Shown piece after piece: positions 46,810 to 55,602 of a DNA stretch of 64,000 nt. The notes under the pieces were generated by a model that saw only the letters and a list, made by a program, of their open reading frames with translations, ran no database searches and had not been told where the DNA came from. Position 1 is the stretch's first letter; every line of letters begins with the position of its first letter. Source of the stretch: Microbacterium rhizomatis (GTDB lineage: Bacteria; Actinomycetota; Actinomycetes; Actinomycetales; Microbacteriaceae); contig NZ_VYSA01000001.1 in the NCBI RefSeq assembly GCF_008710745.1, positions 620,001 through 684,000 on the forward strand, read 5' to 3'. Position numbers and translations under genes: made by a program.

Positions 46810-48470
46810 CCCACGCCCCTCGTACCACCGATGTGCTGGTGATCGGATGGGGCTTGGCCGGTCTCGTCGCCGCCGGCGAGGCCGTTGCGGCGGGAAAACG
46901 CGTCGTCATCGTCGATCAGGAGCCTCGCTCCAACCTGGGCGGTCAGGCGTGGTGGTCATTCGGCGGGCTCTTCTTCATAGACTCCCCCGAGCAGCGGCGT
47001 CTCGGGATCAAGGACTCGTTCGAACTCGCCCGTCAGGACTGGTTCGGAAACGCCGGATTCGACCGCCCGGAGGATTCCTGGCCGAAACAGTGGGCGGACG
47101 CGTACCTGCACTTCGCCCACCACGAGAAGCGCGCGTGGCTCCGCGAGAAGGGTGTCGGCTTCTTCCCGGTGGTCGGCTGGGCCGAGCGCGGCGGATACAC
47201 GGCACTCGGCCCGGGCAACTCGGTGCCCCGGTTCCACATCACGTGGGGCACCGGTCCCGGCATCGTGGCGCCCTTCCAGGCGGCCGTCGAGCAGGCCGAA
47301 GCAGACGGACGCCTGACGATCCTCCCTCGCCACAAGGTCACCGCGCTGAAGACGACCGACGGCACCGTCGTGGGCGCCGCCGGCGACATCCTCTCCCCTT
47401 CAGGTGCGGGGCGCGGAATCGCGAGCTCACGCGAAGTGGTCGGGTCGTTCGAGATCAGCGCGGGAGCGACGATCGTCTCGTCCGGAGGTATCGGCGGCAA
47501 CCATGACCTCGTCCGACGGCAATGGCCTGCCCGCCTCGGCACCCCGCCCGGCACGATGATCACCGGCGTGCCGGCGTACGTCGACGGATCGATGCAGCCC
47601 GTTGCGGACGCCGCGGGAGCCCATCACATCAACGGGGATCGGATGTGGCACTACGTGGAGGGCATCCAGAACTGGAATCCGGTGTGGCCTGGCCACGGCA
47701 TCCGGATCCTTCCCGGTCCCTCCTCCGTCTGGCTCGACGCGACGGGAACGCGCCTGCCCGTACCGCTGTTCCCCGGGTTCGACACCCTGGGCACGCTCGC
47801 CCACCTGAGAACGACGGGGTACGACCACTCGTGGTTCGTGCTCTCGCAGAAGATCATCGAGAAGGAGTTCACGCTGTCGGGCAGCGAGCAGAACCCCGAT
47901 CTCACCGGGCGGGACGTGCAGCTCCTCCTGAAGTCGCGCCTCGGCAAGGGCGCAGCTGGGCCCGTCCAGGCCTTCATGGACCATGGCGCTGATTTCGTCG
48001 TGCGGGACGACCTCGACGCGCTCATCGCGGGCATGCGCGCGCTTCCCGGAGGCGAGGCGCTCGACGCAGAACGAGTGCGGCTCGAGATCGAAGCACGCGA
48101 TCGTGAGATCGACAACGAGTTCACGAAAGACGCGCAGATCGCGATGCTCCGATCCGCGCGTTCGTATCGCGGCGACAAGCTCATCCGCACGGCGACGCCG
48201 CACCGCATCCTGGATCCGTCCTCAGGGCCGCTCATCGCGGTCAAGCTGCATGTCCTCACCCGAAAATCCCTCGGCGGGATCGAGACCGATCTCTCGGGTC
48301 GCGCGCTGCGCGCCGGGGGCGAGCCGATCCCCGGCCTGTATGCGGCCGGTGAAGCGAGCGGCTTCGGAGGCGGCGGCGTGCACGGCTACCGCGCGCTGGA
48401 GGGCACGTTCGTCGGAGGATGCCTGTTCTCCGGCCGCGTCGCCGGGCGTGCCGCGGCCGCGGCCCTCTGA
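46806..48470 (+). CDS. FAD-binding dehydrogenase (KsdD/fumarate-reductase-like flavoprotein)
   Basis: The 554-residue protein has the FAD motif 'VLVIGWGLAGLVAAGEAVAAG' in part ('VIGWGLAGLVAAGEA'), then 'NLGGQAWWSFGGLFFIDSP' (near residue 42) and the C-terminal 'GLYAAGEASGFGGGGVHGYR' (near residue 515), a pattern of the ketosteroid dehydrogenase-like FAD_binding_2 family. Substrate is unknown. It is translationally coupled to the truncated haemoglobin, so it might supply electrons to the haem; this is inference. Confidence 0.87.
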   Translation: MTHAPRTTDVLVIGWGLAGLVAAGEAVAAGKRVVIVDQEPRSNLGGQAWWSFGGLFFIDSPEQRRLGIKDSFELARQDWFGNAGFDRPEDSWPKQWADAYLHFAHHEKRAWLREKGVGFFPVVGWAERGGYTALGPGNSVPRFHITWGTGPGIVAPFQAAVEQAEADGRLTILPRHKVTALKTTDGTVVGAAGDILSPSGAGRGIASSREVVGSFEISAGATIVSSGGIGGNHDLVRRQWPARLGTPPGTMITGVPAYVDGSMQPVADAAGAHHINGDRMWHYVEGIQNWNPVWPGHGIRILPGPSSVWLDATGTRLPVPLFPGFDTLGTLAHLRTTGYDHSWFVLSQKIIEKEFTLSGSEQNPDLTGRDVQLLLKSRLGKGAAGPVQAFMDHGADFVVRDDLDALIAGMRALPGGEALDAERVRLEIEARDREIDNEFTKDAQIAMLRSARSYRGDKLIRTATPHRILDPSSGPLIAVKLHVLTRKSLGGIETDLSGRALRAGGEPIPGLYAAGEASGFGGGGVHGYRALEGTFVGGCLFSGRVAGRAAAAAL

Positions 48471-48484
48471 GGCCCGACCGCCGG

Positions 48485-49156
48485 TCAGCCTCGACCGGTG
48501 GCGCGCACGGCCGTGAGGCCGACGCGCACCGGGCCACGGACCAGGACGTGCCCGCGATCCAGTGTCAACCGCGTCCACGGGCCCGACGTGAAGACCCGAG
48601 CAGTCTCTTCACCCACGATGAACCCCATGGCGAACGCCGCGAAGGCGGCGCCGCGCGGCAGATCGCCGAGCGCAGCATCCGGTTCGCCCCACACGTGCGC
48701 ACGAACGGTGCGCACCAGGTCCTCCCCGGGGTCCGACGGCATCGCCTCGGCCACAGCGGCGATGCCCCACTGCGCGCGAGCAGCCAGCTCCGATGCGGGG
48801 ACCCCCGCACCCGCCGCCCATCCCGACCTCGGCGGGGCGATCCCTGCCCATGCGGGAGAGAGCGCCGTCACAGGCAGCACCACGGCCCTCGCGTCGTCGG
48901 AAGCGGGGTGAAGTGCGGATGCTTCGACCACCAGATCGCACGAGAGCTCGGGGTCGACCGGGTGGGCGCGCAGCACCAGGACGGTGGGCGTGGCATCCAT
49001 GAGCCCGCGGGGCGCGAGCGGGGCTGCCGTCATCGCCAGAGTGCCGTTCGCACCCTGCAGCCGCACGGCGCCGTCACCGAGGCGGGCACATCGGCCCGCG
49101 AAGGTGAGAGCGTCGGCAGCCGCGTGCGCATCGGTGAAGAGAAGGCGCTCGGACAT
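48485..49156 (-). CDS. Conserved hypothetical protein
   Basis: The 223-residue protein has no signal peptide or membrane segment and is Ala-rich. I recognise no catalytic motif. It converges with the flavoprotein and diverges from the thioesterase II gene, whose start is 57 bases away. Codon usage looks normal for the genome, supporting a real gene. Confidence 0.65.
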   Translation of the reverse strand: MSERLLFTDAHAAADALTFAGRCARLGDGAVRLQGANGTLAMTAAPLAPRGLMDATPTVLVLRAHPVDPELSCDLVVEASALHPASDDARAVVLPVTALSPAWAGIAPPRSGWAAGAGVPASELAARAQWGIAAVAEAMPSDPGEDLVRTVRAHVWGEPDAALGDLPRGAAFAAFAMGFIVGEETARVFTSGPWTRLTLDRGHVLVRGPVRVGLTAVRATGRG

Positions 49157-49213
49157 CCGCCTAAACTACCAACCGATGCTCCGACTCATCCGGGCGCCAG
49201 ACGAGGAGACTCC

Positions 49214-50122
49214 GTGACCGACGCCGATTCCCCCCTCCCCGACGATCCCCTGGGTTTCGATCCGGTCGCCTCGATGCTCGATGTGCTCGACCTCGACGAT
49301 TCGGGGGCGCGAACGTCTGAAGACATCTTCACGGGCGCCTCGCAGGCGATGCCGATGGGCCGTGTGTACGGCGGTCAGGTGCTCGCGCAGTCGCTCGTCG
49401 CCGCGTCCCGGACGCTCCCGCCGGAGCGGATCCCGCACTCCATGCACGGCTACTTCCTCCGCCCCGGCGACGCGTCGCAAGGCATCACCTTCTCGGTCGA
49501 TCGCATCCACGATGGGCGCTCGTTCTCCACCCGCCGCACGCAGGCATTTCAGCAGGGTGTGCCGATCTTCTCGATGATCTCGTCCTTCCAAGACGAGGAT
49601 CAAGGGTTCGACCACCAGACCCCGATGCCCGAGGGAATACCCGCACCGGAGTCGCTGCCCGACTTCGAGGCCTCGCTCGAGGGTGCTCACCCCATGACCA
49701 AGCGGATCTTCACCGATCGCCCCGTCGAGCTCAGACACGCCCCTTCGCCGATCTACCTCACGGCCGATGACGCGGCGCAGCCGCACCAGGCGGTCTGGAT
49801 GCGGACCCGGCGCGCCCTCCCCGACGACCCGGCGGTGCACAGGGCCACGCTCGCCTACCTCAGCGACCTGACGATCCAGGAGCCGATCCTGCGCGCCCAT
49901 GGCCTGACCTGGGCCAGACCGGGGCTGAAGGTGGCGAGCCTCGACCACGCGATGTGGTGGCACCGGTTCGGTCGCGTCGACGAGTGGATCCTGTACGTGC
50001 AGGAATCCCCCAGCGCGCGCGGGGGGCGGGGCCTGGCCACCGGCCGGATCTACTCGCGCGAAGGACTGCTGCTCGCCACCGTCGCCCAAGAGATCATGGT
50101 GCGGGTTCCGCAAGACGCCTGA
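49214..50122 (+). CDS. tesB: Acyl-CoA thioesterase II
   Basis: It hydrolyses medium- and long-chain acyl-CoA. The 302-residue protein has two hotdog domains: 'RVYGGQVLAQSLVAASRTL' (near residue 50) with 'SMHGYFLRPGD' and, in the second half, 'YLSDLTIQEPILRAHG' (catalytic Asp region) and 'SLDHAMWWHRFGRVDEW'. This matches TesB. The GTG start is 57 bases from a divergent gene. Confidence 0.93.
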   Translation: MTDADSPLPDDPLGFDPVASMLDVLDLDDSGARTSEDIFTGASQAMPMGRVYGGQVLAQSLVAASRTLPPERIPHSMHGYFLRPGDASQGITFSVDRIHDGRSFSTRRTQAFQQGVPIFSMISSFQDEDQGFDHQTPMPEGIPAPESLPDFEASLEGAHPMTKRIFTDRPVELRHAPSPIYLTADDAAQPHQAVWMRTRRALPDDPAVHRATLAYLSDLTIQEPILRAHGLTWARPGLKVASLDHAMWWHRFGRVDEWILYVQESPSARGGRGLATGRIYSREGLLLATVAQEIMVRVPQDA

Positions 50123-50126
50123 CCGG

Positions 50127-50645
50127 TCAGCGCCGGTGGGCGTACACGATCGGTTCGTCGAGGTAGGGCGCCCACGCCGCACGCTCTTCGGCGCTCAGAC
50201 GCAGCGGCCGGCCGGTCAGAGCATCCGTTTTGACCACCACCGCCGTCGCGCGCGCATACAGCGTCTGCGCTCCTGGGGCGGGGGCCGTCTCGCGGGGGCT
50301 GTAGACCTCGTAGCAGACCTCGATGCTGGATCCGCCGAGCTTGCCGAACCACAGATGCACATCGAGGGGATGCCGCTGGTACGGCACCGGCGCGAGGTAC
50401 TCGATCTCCTGCCGGGCGATCAGGGTCAGGACCCCGGCCAGCAGACTCGAATCCAGGACCGCGGTAGGGGGCGCGTCTTCGCCTGCGGCCGGTCGCCAGA
50501 ACGCCCTCACCCGCACCTCTTCGAGGAGCTTCAGCATCGACGTGTTGTTCACATGATTGAACGCGTCGAGGTCACCCCATCGCAGGTGGATGGGAACGTG
50601 GAGGCGAGGGTGGGATGCGACGACCTGGCCGGCAGCCTCAGTCAC
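50127..50645 (-). CDS. Acyl-CoA thioesterase, 4-hydroxybenzoyl-CoA thioesterase type
   Basis: The 172-residue single-hotdog protein has 'HLRWGDLDAFNHVNNTSML' (near residue 20), where Asp is the expected catalytic residue, and 'LVARQEIEYLAPVPYQ'-like sequence after it. It hydrolyses a thioester of unknown acyl group. GTG at 50645 lies within the end of ettA (eight-base overlap), so it is co-transcribed with that gene; functional linkage is not implied. Confidence 0.88.
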   Translation of the reverse strand: MTEAAGQVVASHPRLHVPIHLRWGDLDAFNHVNNTSMLKLLEEVRVRAFWRPAAGEDAPPTAVLDSSLLAGVLTLIARQEIEYLAPVPYQRHPLDVHLWFGKLGGSSIEVCYEVYSPRETAPAPGAQTLYARATAVVVKTDALTGRPLRLSAEERAAWAPYLDEPIVYAHRR

Positions 50646-52320
50646 GCGTGAGCTTGCGATAGGTCGACCGGTGCGGATTGGCGGCATCAGCGCCGAGACG
50701 CTCGATCTTGTTCTGCTCGTACGCCTCGAAGTTTCCCTCGAACCAGTACCACGACGCCGGATTCTCTTCCGTGCCTTCGTACGCCAGAATGTGTGTCGCG
50801 ATGCGGTCGAGGAACCACCGGTCGTGGGTGATGACCACGGCGCAGCCGGGGAATTCGAGCAGCGCGTTCTCGAGGCTGCCGAGCGTCTCGACATCGAGGT
50901 CGTTGGTCGGCTCATCCAACAGCAGGAGGTTGCCGCCCTGCTTGAGCGTCAGCGCGAGGTTCAGGCGGTTGCGTTCACCACCGGAAAGCACACCGGCCTT
51001 CTTCTGCTGATCAGGACCTTTGAAACCGAATTGCGACACATACGCCCGCGACGGGATCTCGACCTTCCCGACCTGGATCCAGTCGAGCCCATCGGAGACG
51101 ACCTCCCACAGGTTCTTGTTCGGGTCGATCCCGCCGCGACTCTGATCGACGTACGACACCTCGACGGTCTCACCGATCTTCAGATCGCCGCCGTCGAGGG
51201 GCTCGAGCCCGACGATCGTCTTGAAGAGCGTGGTCTTTCCGACGCCGTTGGGGCCGATGATCCCGACGATGCCGTTGCGGGGCAGGCTGAAGGACAATCC
51301 GTCGATCAGCATCCGGCCATCGAAGCCCTTCTCGAGCTTCTTCGCCTCCAGTACCACCTGGCCGAGGCGCGGTCCCGGCGGAATCACGATCTCGTCGAAG
51401 TCGAGCTTCCTGGTGCGATCGGCCTCGGCCGCCATTTCCTCGTACCGAGCGAGTCGCGACTTGGACTTGGTCTGCCGGCCCTTCGCGTTGCTGCGCACCC
51501 ATTCGAGCTCGCTGGCGAGGCGCTTGGCGAGTTTCGCGTCCTTCTTGCCCTGGACCTGCAAGCGCTCCTGCTTCTTCTCCAGGTATGTCGAATAGTTGCC
51601 CTCGTAGGGGTACAGGCGGCCGCGGTCGACCTCGCAGATCCATTCGGCGACGTGGTCGAGGAAGTACCGGTCGTGGGTCACCGCGAGGACCGCGCCGGGG
51701 TACTTGGCGAGGTGCTGCTCGAGCCACTGCACGCTCTCGGCATCGAGGTGGTTGGTGGGCTCATCCAGAAGCAGCAGATCGGGTTTCTGCAGCAGAAGCT
51801 TGCAGAGGGCGACACGGCGCTTCTCGCCGCCGGAGAGGTTCTTCACGATCGCGTCCGACGGTGGCGTGCGCAGCGCGTCCATAGCCTGCTCGAGCTGGGA
51901 GTCGAGATCCCACGCGTCGGCGGCGTCGATGTCTTCCTGCAGTGTGCCCATCTCCGCCAGGAGCGCATCGAAGTCGGCGTCCGGGTCGGCCATCAGGCCG
52001 GAGATCTCATTGAAGCGCGCGATCTTGCCCATGATCGGTCCGACACCCTGCTGGACGTTCTCGAGGACCGTCAGATCCTCATCGAGCTCCGGCTCCTGCA
52101 TGAGGATGCCGACACTGAAGCCGGGCGTGAGCTTCGCCTCTCCGTTGCTGGGCTGGTCGAGCCCCGCCATGATCTTGAGGATCGTCGACTTTCCCGCACC
52201 GTTCGGCCCCACGACCCCGATCTTCGCGCCGGGGAGGAACGACATCGTGACGTCGTCGAGGATCACTTTGTCGCCGACCGCTTTGCGGGCACGGACCATC
52301 TGGTAGATGTATTCAGCCAT
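50638..52320 (-). CDS. ettA: Energy-dependent translational throttle protein EttA (ABC-F)
   Basis: It is a soluble ABC-F ATPase that binds the ribosomal E site and gates elongation according to energy state. The 560-residue protein has two ABC domains: 'GPNGAGKST' (near residue 39) with 'LSGGEKRRVALCKLL', and 'GPNGVGKTT' (near residue 355) with 'LSGGERNRLNLALTL', joined by a linker with 'RYEEMAAEADR'. Length and the linker fit EttA rather than drug-resistance ABC-F proteins. Confidence 0.95.
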   Translation of the reverse strand: MAEYIYQMVRARKAVGDKVILDDVTMSFLPGAKIGVVGPNGAGKSTILKIMAGLDQPSNGEAKLTPGFSVGILMQEPELDEDLTVLENVQQGVGPIMGKIARFNEISGLMADPDADFDALLAEMGTLQEDIDAADAWDLDSQLEQAMDALRTPPSDAIVKNLSGGEKRRVALCKLLLQKPDLLLLDEPTNHLDAESVQWLEQHLAKYPGAVLAVTHDRYFLDHVAEWICEVDRGRLYPYEGNYSTYLEKKQERLQVQGKKDAKLAKRLASELEWVRSNAKGRQTKSKSRLARYEEMAAEADRTRKLDFDEIVIPPGPRLGQVVLEAKKLEKGFDGRMLIDGLSFSLPRNGIVGIIGPNGVGKTTLFKTIVGLEPLDGGDLKIGETVEVSYVDQSRGGIDPNKNLWEVVSDGLDWIQVGKVEIPSRAYVSQFGFKGPDQQKKAGVLSGGERNRLNLALTLKQGGNLLLLDEPTNDLDVETLGSLENALLEFPGCAVVITHDRWFLDRIATHILAYEGTEENPASWYWFEGNFEAYEQNKIERLGADAANPHRSTYRKLTRD

Positions 52321-52357
52321 AGCGCCTCCAGTCTACGGGCGCGATCGATCACCGCCT

Positions 52358-52391
52358 CGCGCCTGCCTTCCGGGCGCGCCTGCCTTCCGGG
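52358..52391. repeat. Two 17-base tandem repeats between ettA and the lipoprotein gene
   Basis: CGCGCCTGCCTTCCGGG occurs at 52358-52374 and 52375-52391 without a gap, followed by a decayed third unit. It lies in the 114-base gap upstream of ettA. No function is evident. Confidence 0.7.
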
Positions 52392-52434
52392 CCAGCCTGC
52401 CTGCCCGCGTGGCCGATGGGCCTGTCTCTGCGTG

Positions 52435-52965
52435 TCAGTCGATCGGGACTGTCGCGCCGATCAGGCACGTACCGTCCGCAAGCCCGGGCAGGATGACGGT
52501 GACGGCCTTGCCCGTCGCCGGTCCCACCTGACCGACGAGGCACTGATCTCCCCATCGGACGGAGAACTGGATGCTCTCTGCTGGATTGCCGACTGTCGTG
52601 GTGTCGCTGGTCAGCTGCATCGCGGCTTTGTCGAAGCCCACCGCCGCCAACGCGTCGATGTAGGCACGGCCCGTGACGTTCTGCGGCGAACCCCAGACGG
52701 AATCGACCGTCGCGGTGAAGATCGGGAGGTTGTCTGCGGCGGTTCCGCCCGGAACGAACAGGACCGTGCTCTGCGTCGGAGCCGGGGTCGCCGTCCCCGC
52801 AGCCGTCGTCGGCTCAGCCGTCGGGGCGGGCGTCGACGGGGTCGGAGCTGTGGAGACACAGCCGGAGAGGATCGTGATGAGTGCTGCCGTCACGATGGCC
52901 GCGGTGAACGGCACGACGACGCCGCGGACTCTACGCGGGCGGCGAGGTGCAGGACGTTGGGTCAC
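52435..52965 (-). CDS. Lipoprotein of unknown function (DUF6993-like)
   Basis: The 176-residue protein has a signal peptide with a lipobox 'ITILSGCVS' (Cys near residue 36), a Pro/Thr/Ala-rich spacer to about residue 65, and a small domain with 'ALAAVGFDKAAMQLTSD' and paired Cys ('GDQCLVGQ', 'GTCLIGATV'). The pattern resembles an uncharacterised actinobacterial lipoprotein domain. It is 41 bases downstream of the ssb-like gene. Confidence 0.78.
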   Translation of the reverse strand: MTQRPAPRRPRRVRGVVVPFTAAIVTAALITILSGCVSTAPTPSTPAPTAEPTTAAGTATPAPTQSTVLFVPGGTAADNLPIFTATVDSVWGSPQNVTGRAYIDALAAVGFDKAAMQLTSDTTTVGNPAESIQFSVRWGDQCLVGQVGPATGKAVTVILPGLADGTCLIGATVPID

Positions 52966-53006
52966 TCAGCGAGTCTACGGCCGAGGGAATGGGAGCCCGT
53001 CCCTCC

Positions 53007-53594
53007 TCAGAACGGCACATCCGCGCCCGCGACGAGGATGTGTCGCTCGGCGTGCAGGTCACCGGACAGATCGGAGCGGGCCTCTCCGCTCACGGCTCCG
53101 GGCACGGCCCACGCGTCCGCGGCGTGATGCGGATCGGCGCGGTGCGGGTCGAGCGGGCCGTCCGCGCTCTGCGCGGCGGCGACCGCAGCCGGCCACTCCT
53201 CCGTTCCAGGCGCATCGCTTCGCGGCGCGCTCGCCGATGGCGCCGCGCGCACGAACGTCGTGGTTCCCCAGAGGAGATCGTGCCCGATCGCCTCGGCATC
53301 GATCTCGGCACTCGTGCCCCGCCTCGTGCCGTTGTCCCACTCCCGGAGCCTGAGTCGGCCGGTCAGCAGCACGCGATCGCCCTTCTTGAAGGAAGCGAAC
53401 GCGTGCTCCGCCAGGCGCCGGAACGTCGATACGGAGTAGTAGTTCGTCACGCCGTCGACCCATGTTCCCGAGTTCCTGTCGAAGCGCCGCTGGCTGCTGG
53501 CCACCCGGAAGCTCGTGATGGTGATGCCCGCCGGGGTGCGCTTGTAGTCGGGTTCGGTGGCGATGTTGCCGGTGACGGTGATGGTGTCGCTCAT
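53007..53594 (-). CDS. Single-stranded DNA-binding protein-like (OB fold)
   Basis: The 195-residue protein starts with an OB fold of the SSB family: 'ITVTGNIATEPDYKRTPAG', 'FRVASSQRRFDRNSGTWVDG' and 'NYYSVSTFRRLAEHAFASF' and 'KGDRVLLTGRLRLREWDNG' within residues 1-110. The C-terminal tail is not the acidic DDDIPF of the main SSB but ends 'VAGADVPF', so it probably is a second, specialised SSB. 'AAAGGA' precedes the ATG. Confidence 0.88.
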   Translation of the reverse strand: MSDTITVTGNIATEPDYKRTPAGITITSFRVASSQRRFDRNSGTWVDGVTNYYSVSTFRRLAEHAFASFKKGDRVLLTGRLRLREWDNGTRRGTSAEIDAEAIGHDLLWGTTTFVRAAPSASAPRSDAPGTEEWPAAVAAAQSADGPLDPHRADPHHAADAWAVPGAVSGEARSDLSGDLHAERHILVAGADVPF

Positions 53595-53820
53595 GTCGCA
53601 TCCTTTCTCCAGCCCGAGGACGATCCCCGGGAGGCGCCGGTGCCCGCGTGCCCCACGGACACCGGCGCCGAGACAACCGTCGCGCACTCAGCACCGGCAC
53701 TCACCGCACCGTCGCCGGTTTGTGGATGCCCCGGGCCTCCGGGCCGCCTGGGGAGGGGGCGACAGCCCGGTCGTATCGATGTCGGAGGTCGCACGTATCT
53801 TCGAAACTATAGGAGGCGAC

Positions 53821-54087
53821 ATGACCATCACTCTGGACCGACCGCCCGTCTCGGCGGCACCCGCGCTCTCTCCCCTGACGCCTGCGCGGCTCGTCTCGGT
53901 AACCGAGTCCCTCTGGCGGGTGATCGACCCCAGGGGCATCGTGATCGGCCATGTCCAGGCGCTGTCGCTCGGCGATTCCGTGCGGTTCCGTGCACGTCGC
54001 TACCACGCTGCGTCGAAGGGATTCCGTGACCTCGGCGATTTCTGGTCGGCCGACGACGCGGTGGATTGCCTTCGATTCGCTCGATGA
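53821..54087 (+). CDS. Small protein of unknown function
   Basis: The 88-residue protein has a good 'AGGAGG' ribosome site six bases before ATG. The core 'SLWRVIDPRGIVIGHVQAL' and 'GDSVRFRARRYHAASKGF' suggests a small beta-rich fold. It diverges from the ssb-like gene over 226 bases in which I see no other gene. Function unknown. Confidence 0.68.
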   Translation: MTITLDRPPVSAAPALSPLTPARLVSVTESLWRVIDPRGIVIGHVQALSLGDSVRFRARRYHAASKGFRDLGDFWSADDAVDCLRFAR

Positions 54088-54116
54088 CTCGTTCGTACGC
54101 CACTCGGCGCCAGGAA

Positions 54117-55541
54117 TCAGATGACGGTCTCGAGACGATCCACGAGTGCTCCCGGCGCCTCGGCACGCACGCGCGGCCACACCGACGCCAGCGTCTCCGC
54201 ACCGCGTCGAAGGTCATCCGCCGACGCCGTGAACGGGATCCGCAGGTGCCGGTCGTGGCCGCCATCGACGGAGAAGCGCGGGCCCGCTGACAGCAGCAGC
54301 CCGCGCGACCGGGCTTCCATCACGAGCGCGGCGCTGAGCGGAGCATCCAACCCCACCCAGAGCGACACACCTCCATCGACCCTCGGGATCCTCCATTCGG
54401 GCAGCTGCCGCTCGAGCGCCGTGACGAGCGCGTCGCGGCCCTCGCGGAGGACGTGCGAGCGCTGCGCGATGATCTCGGGCATGCGTGCGAAGAGCTTCTC
54501 GGCGACGGCCTGCTCGAACTCCGGGGTGCCGAGGTCGTGCGTGGATCGAGCAGCCGCGAGCCGGCGGACGAGGTCGCGTTCGGCGCGGATCCATCCGATC
54601 CGAAGGCCGCCCCACACGGTCTTGCCGAGGGACCCGAGCCGGACGACGCCTGCGGAGTCGGCGGAGTCGAAGACCCCCGGCGCGGGGCCCCGATCGATGT
54701 CGAGGTCGGCCGTCGTCTCGTCCACGACGATGATCGCTCCGCTGCGTTGTGCCGCCGCGAGCATCACCTCCCGCTCGTGCGCTGTCATCGAGCGACCGGT
54801 CGGGTTCTGGAAATCGGGCATGAGGTATGCGAGGATCGGCAGCGCGCGGGCGAAGGCCTGCTCGGCCCGATCCAGATCCCACCCTCCGTCGGTCGTCACG
54901 GGCACCCCTACGAGCCGCCCCCCGGCCTCCCGCAAGGCGTCGGCGGCGTGCGGGTAGGTCGGCGTCTCCACGAGCACACGATCACCCCGGCTGACCAGCA
55001 CCGTGGCGAGCAGGTGGATCGCACTCTGCGCACCGGTCGTGATGAGGATGTCGTCGGAGTCGGTCGGAATCCCGCGAGCCGTGTAGCGCGCGGCGATCGC
55101 TTCACGTAGCTCTGGCCTGCCGACCACGTCGTAACCGGAGCGACTGATGAGGGCCGCCGAGCCGGCCGCCACCTCGGCCATCACTCCCGCGAGCCCTGGC
55201 CACGCCGGCGGGCTCGCCTGTTGGAGGTCGATCGTGCCTTCGGTCCAGAACGCCCGTCCTGGATCGTCCCGACCGAGCGGGAGTGTGATGCTTCCCGATC
55301 CGCGCACACTCTGGATGTGGCCGGTGTCGCGCAGACTGCGATACGCGGCAGCGACCGTCGTCCTGCTCAGTGAGAGCGCCGTTGCAAGCTCTCGTTCTGC
55401 GGGGAGCGCGGTCCGCGGGGCGAGTCGATTGTCGAGACACAGCAGGCGGATGCCGTCCGCCAGCGCCTCGTATGCGGGTTCGCGGGTCCGCCATCCACCG
55501 AGCGACGCCGAGAGCATCCGCGCCGAGATGCGAGAGTCCAT
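54117..55541 (-). CDS. MocR-family regulator (GntR domain fused to aminotransferase fold)
   Basis: The 474-residue protein has an N-terminal winged helix ('LPAERELATALSLSRTTVAA', near residue 45) and a class I aminotransferase-like domain with 'DDILITTGAQSAIHLLATV', 'YLMPDFQNPTGRSM' and the pyridoxal-phosphate Lys region 'VVRLGSLGKTVWGGLRIGW' (near residue 305). This is the YczR subgroup, which controls the divergent membrane protein gene. It converges with the small gene ending at 54087. Confidence 0.9.
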   Translation of the reverse strand: MDSRISARMLSASLGGWRTREPAYEALADGIRLLCLDNRLAPRTALPAERELATALSLSRTTVAAAYRSLRDTGHIQSVRGSGSITLPLGRDDPGRAFWTEGTIDLQQASPPAWPGLAGVMAEVAAGSAALISRSGYDVVGRPELREAIAARYTARGIPTDSDDILITTGAQSAIHLLATVLVSRGDRVLVETPTYPHAADALREAGGRLVGVPVTTDGGWDLDRAEQAFARALPILAYLMPDFQNPTGRSMTAHEREVMLAAAQRSGAIIVVDETTADLDIDRGPAPGVFDSADSAGVVRLGSLGKTVWGGLRIGWIRAERDLVRRLAAARSTHDLGTPEFEQAVAEKLFARMPEIIAQRSHVLREGRDALVTALERQLPEWRIPRVDGGVSLWVGLDAPLSAALVMEARSRGLLLSAGPRFSVDGGHDRHLRIPFTASADDLRRGAETLASVWPRVRAEAPGALVDRLETVI

Positions 55542-55576
55542 GAGGCCAGCGTAGCGTGATTGGCATTGCTCATGAG

Positions 55577-55596
55577 ATCCAATACTGCGATTGGAT
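55577..55596. promoter_or_regulatory. Candidate MocR operator in the divergent promoter
   Basis: ATCCAAT (55577-55583) and ATTGGAT (55590-55596) form a perfect inverted repeat with a six-base spacer. A further ATTGGCAT at 55559-55566 makes ATTGG a direct repeat 31 bases apart. MocR regulators commonly bind combinations of direct and inverted repeats between their gene and the target. Confidence 0.6.
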
Positions 55597-55602
55597 TACC
55601 TC

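Noticed and set aside
50557..53127. 856-codon plus-strand frame across ettA and the lipoprotein gene
   Set aside because: It covers two genes with clear motifs on the other strand and has no plausible domain.
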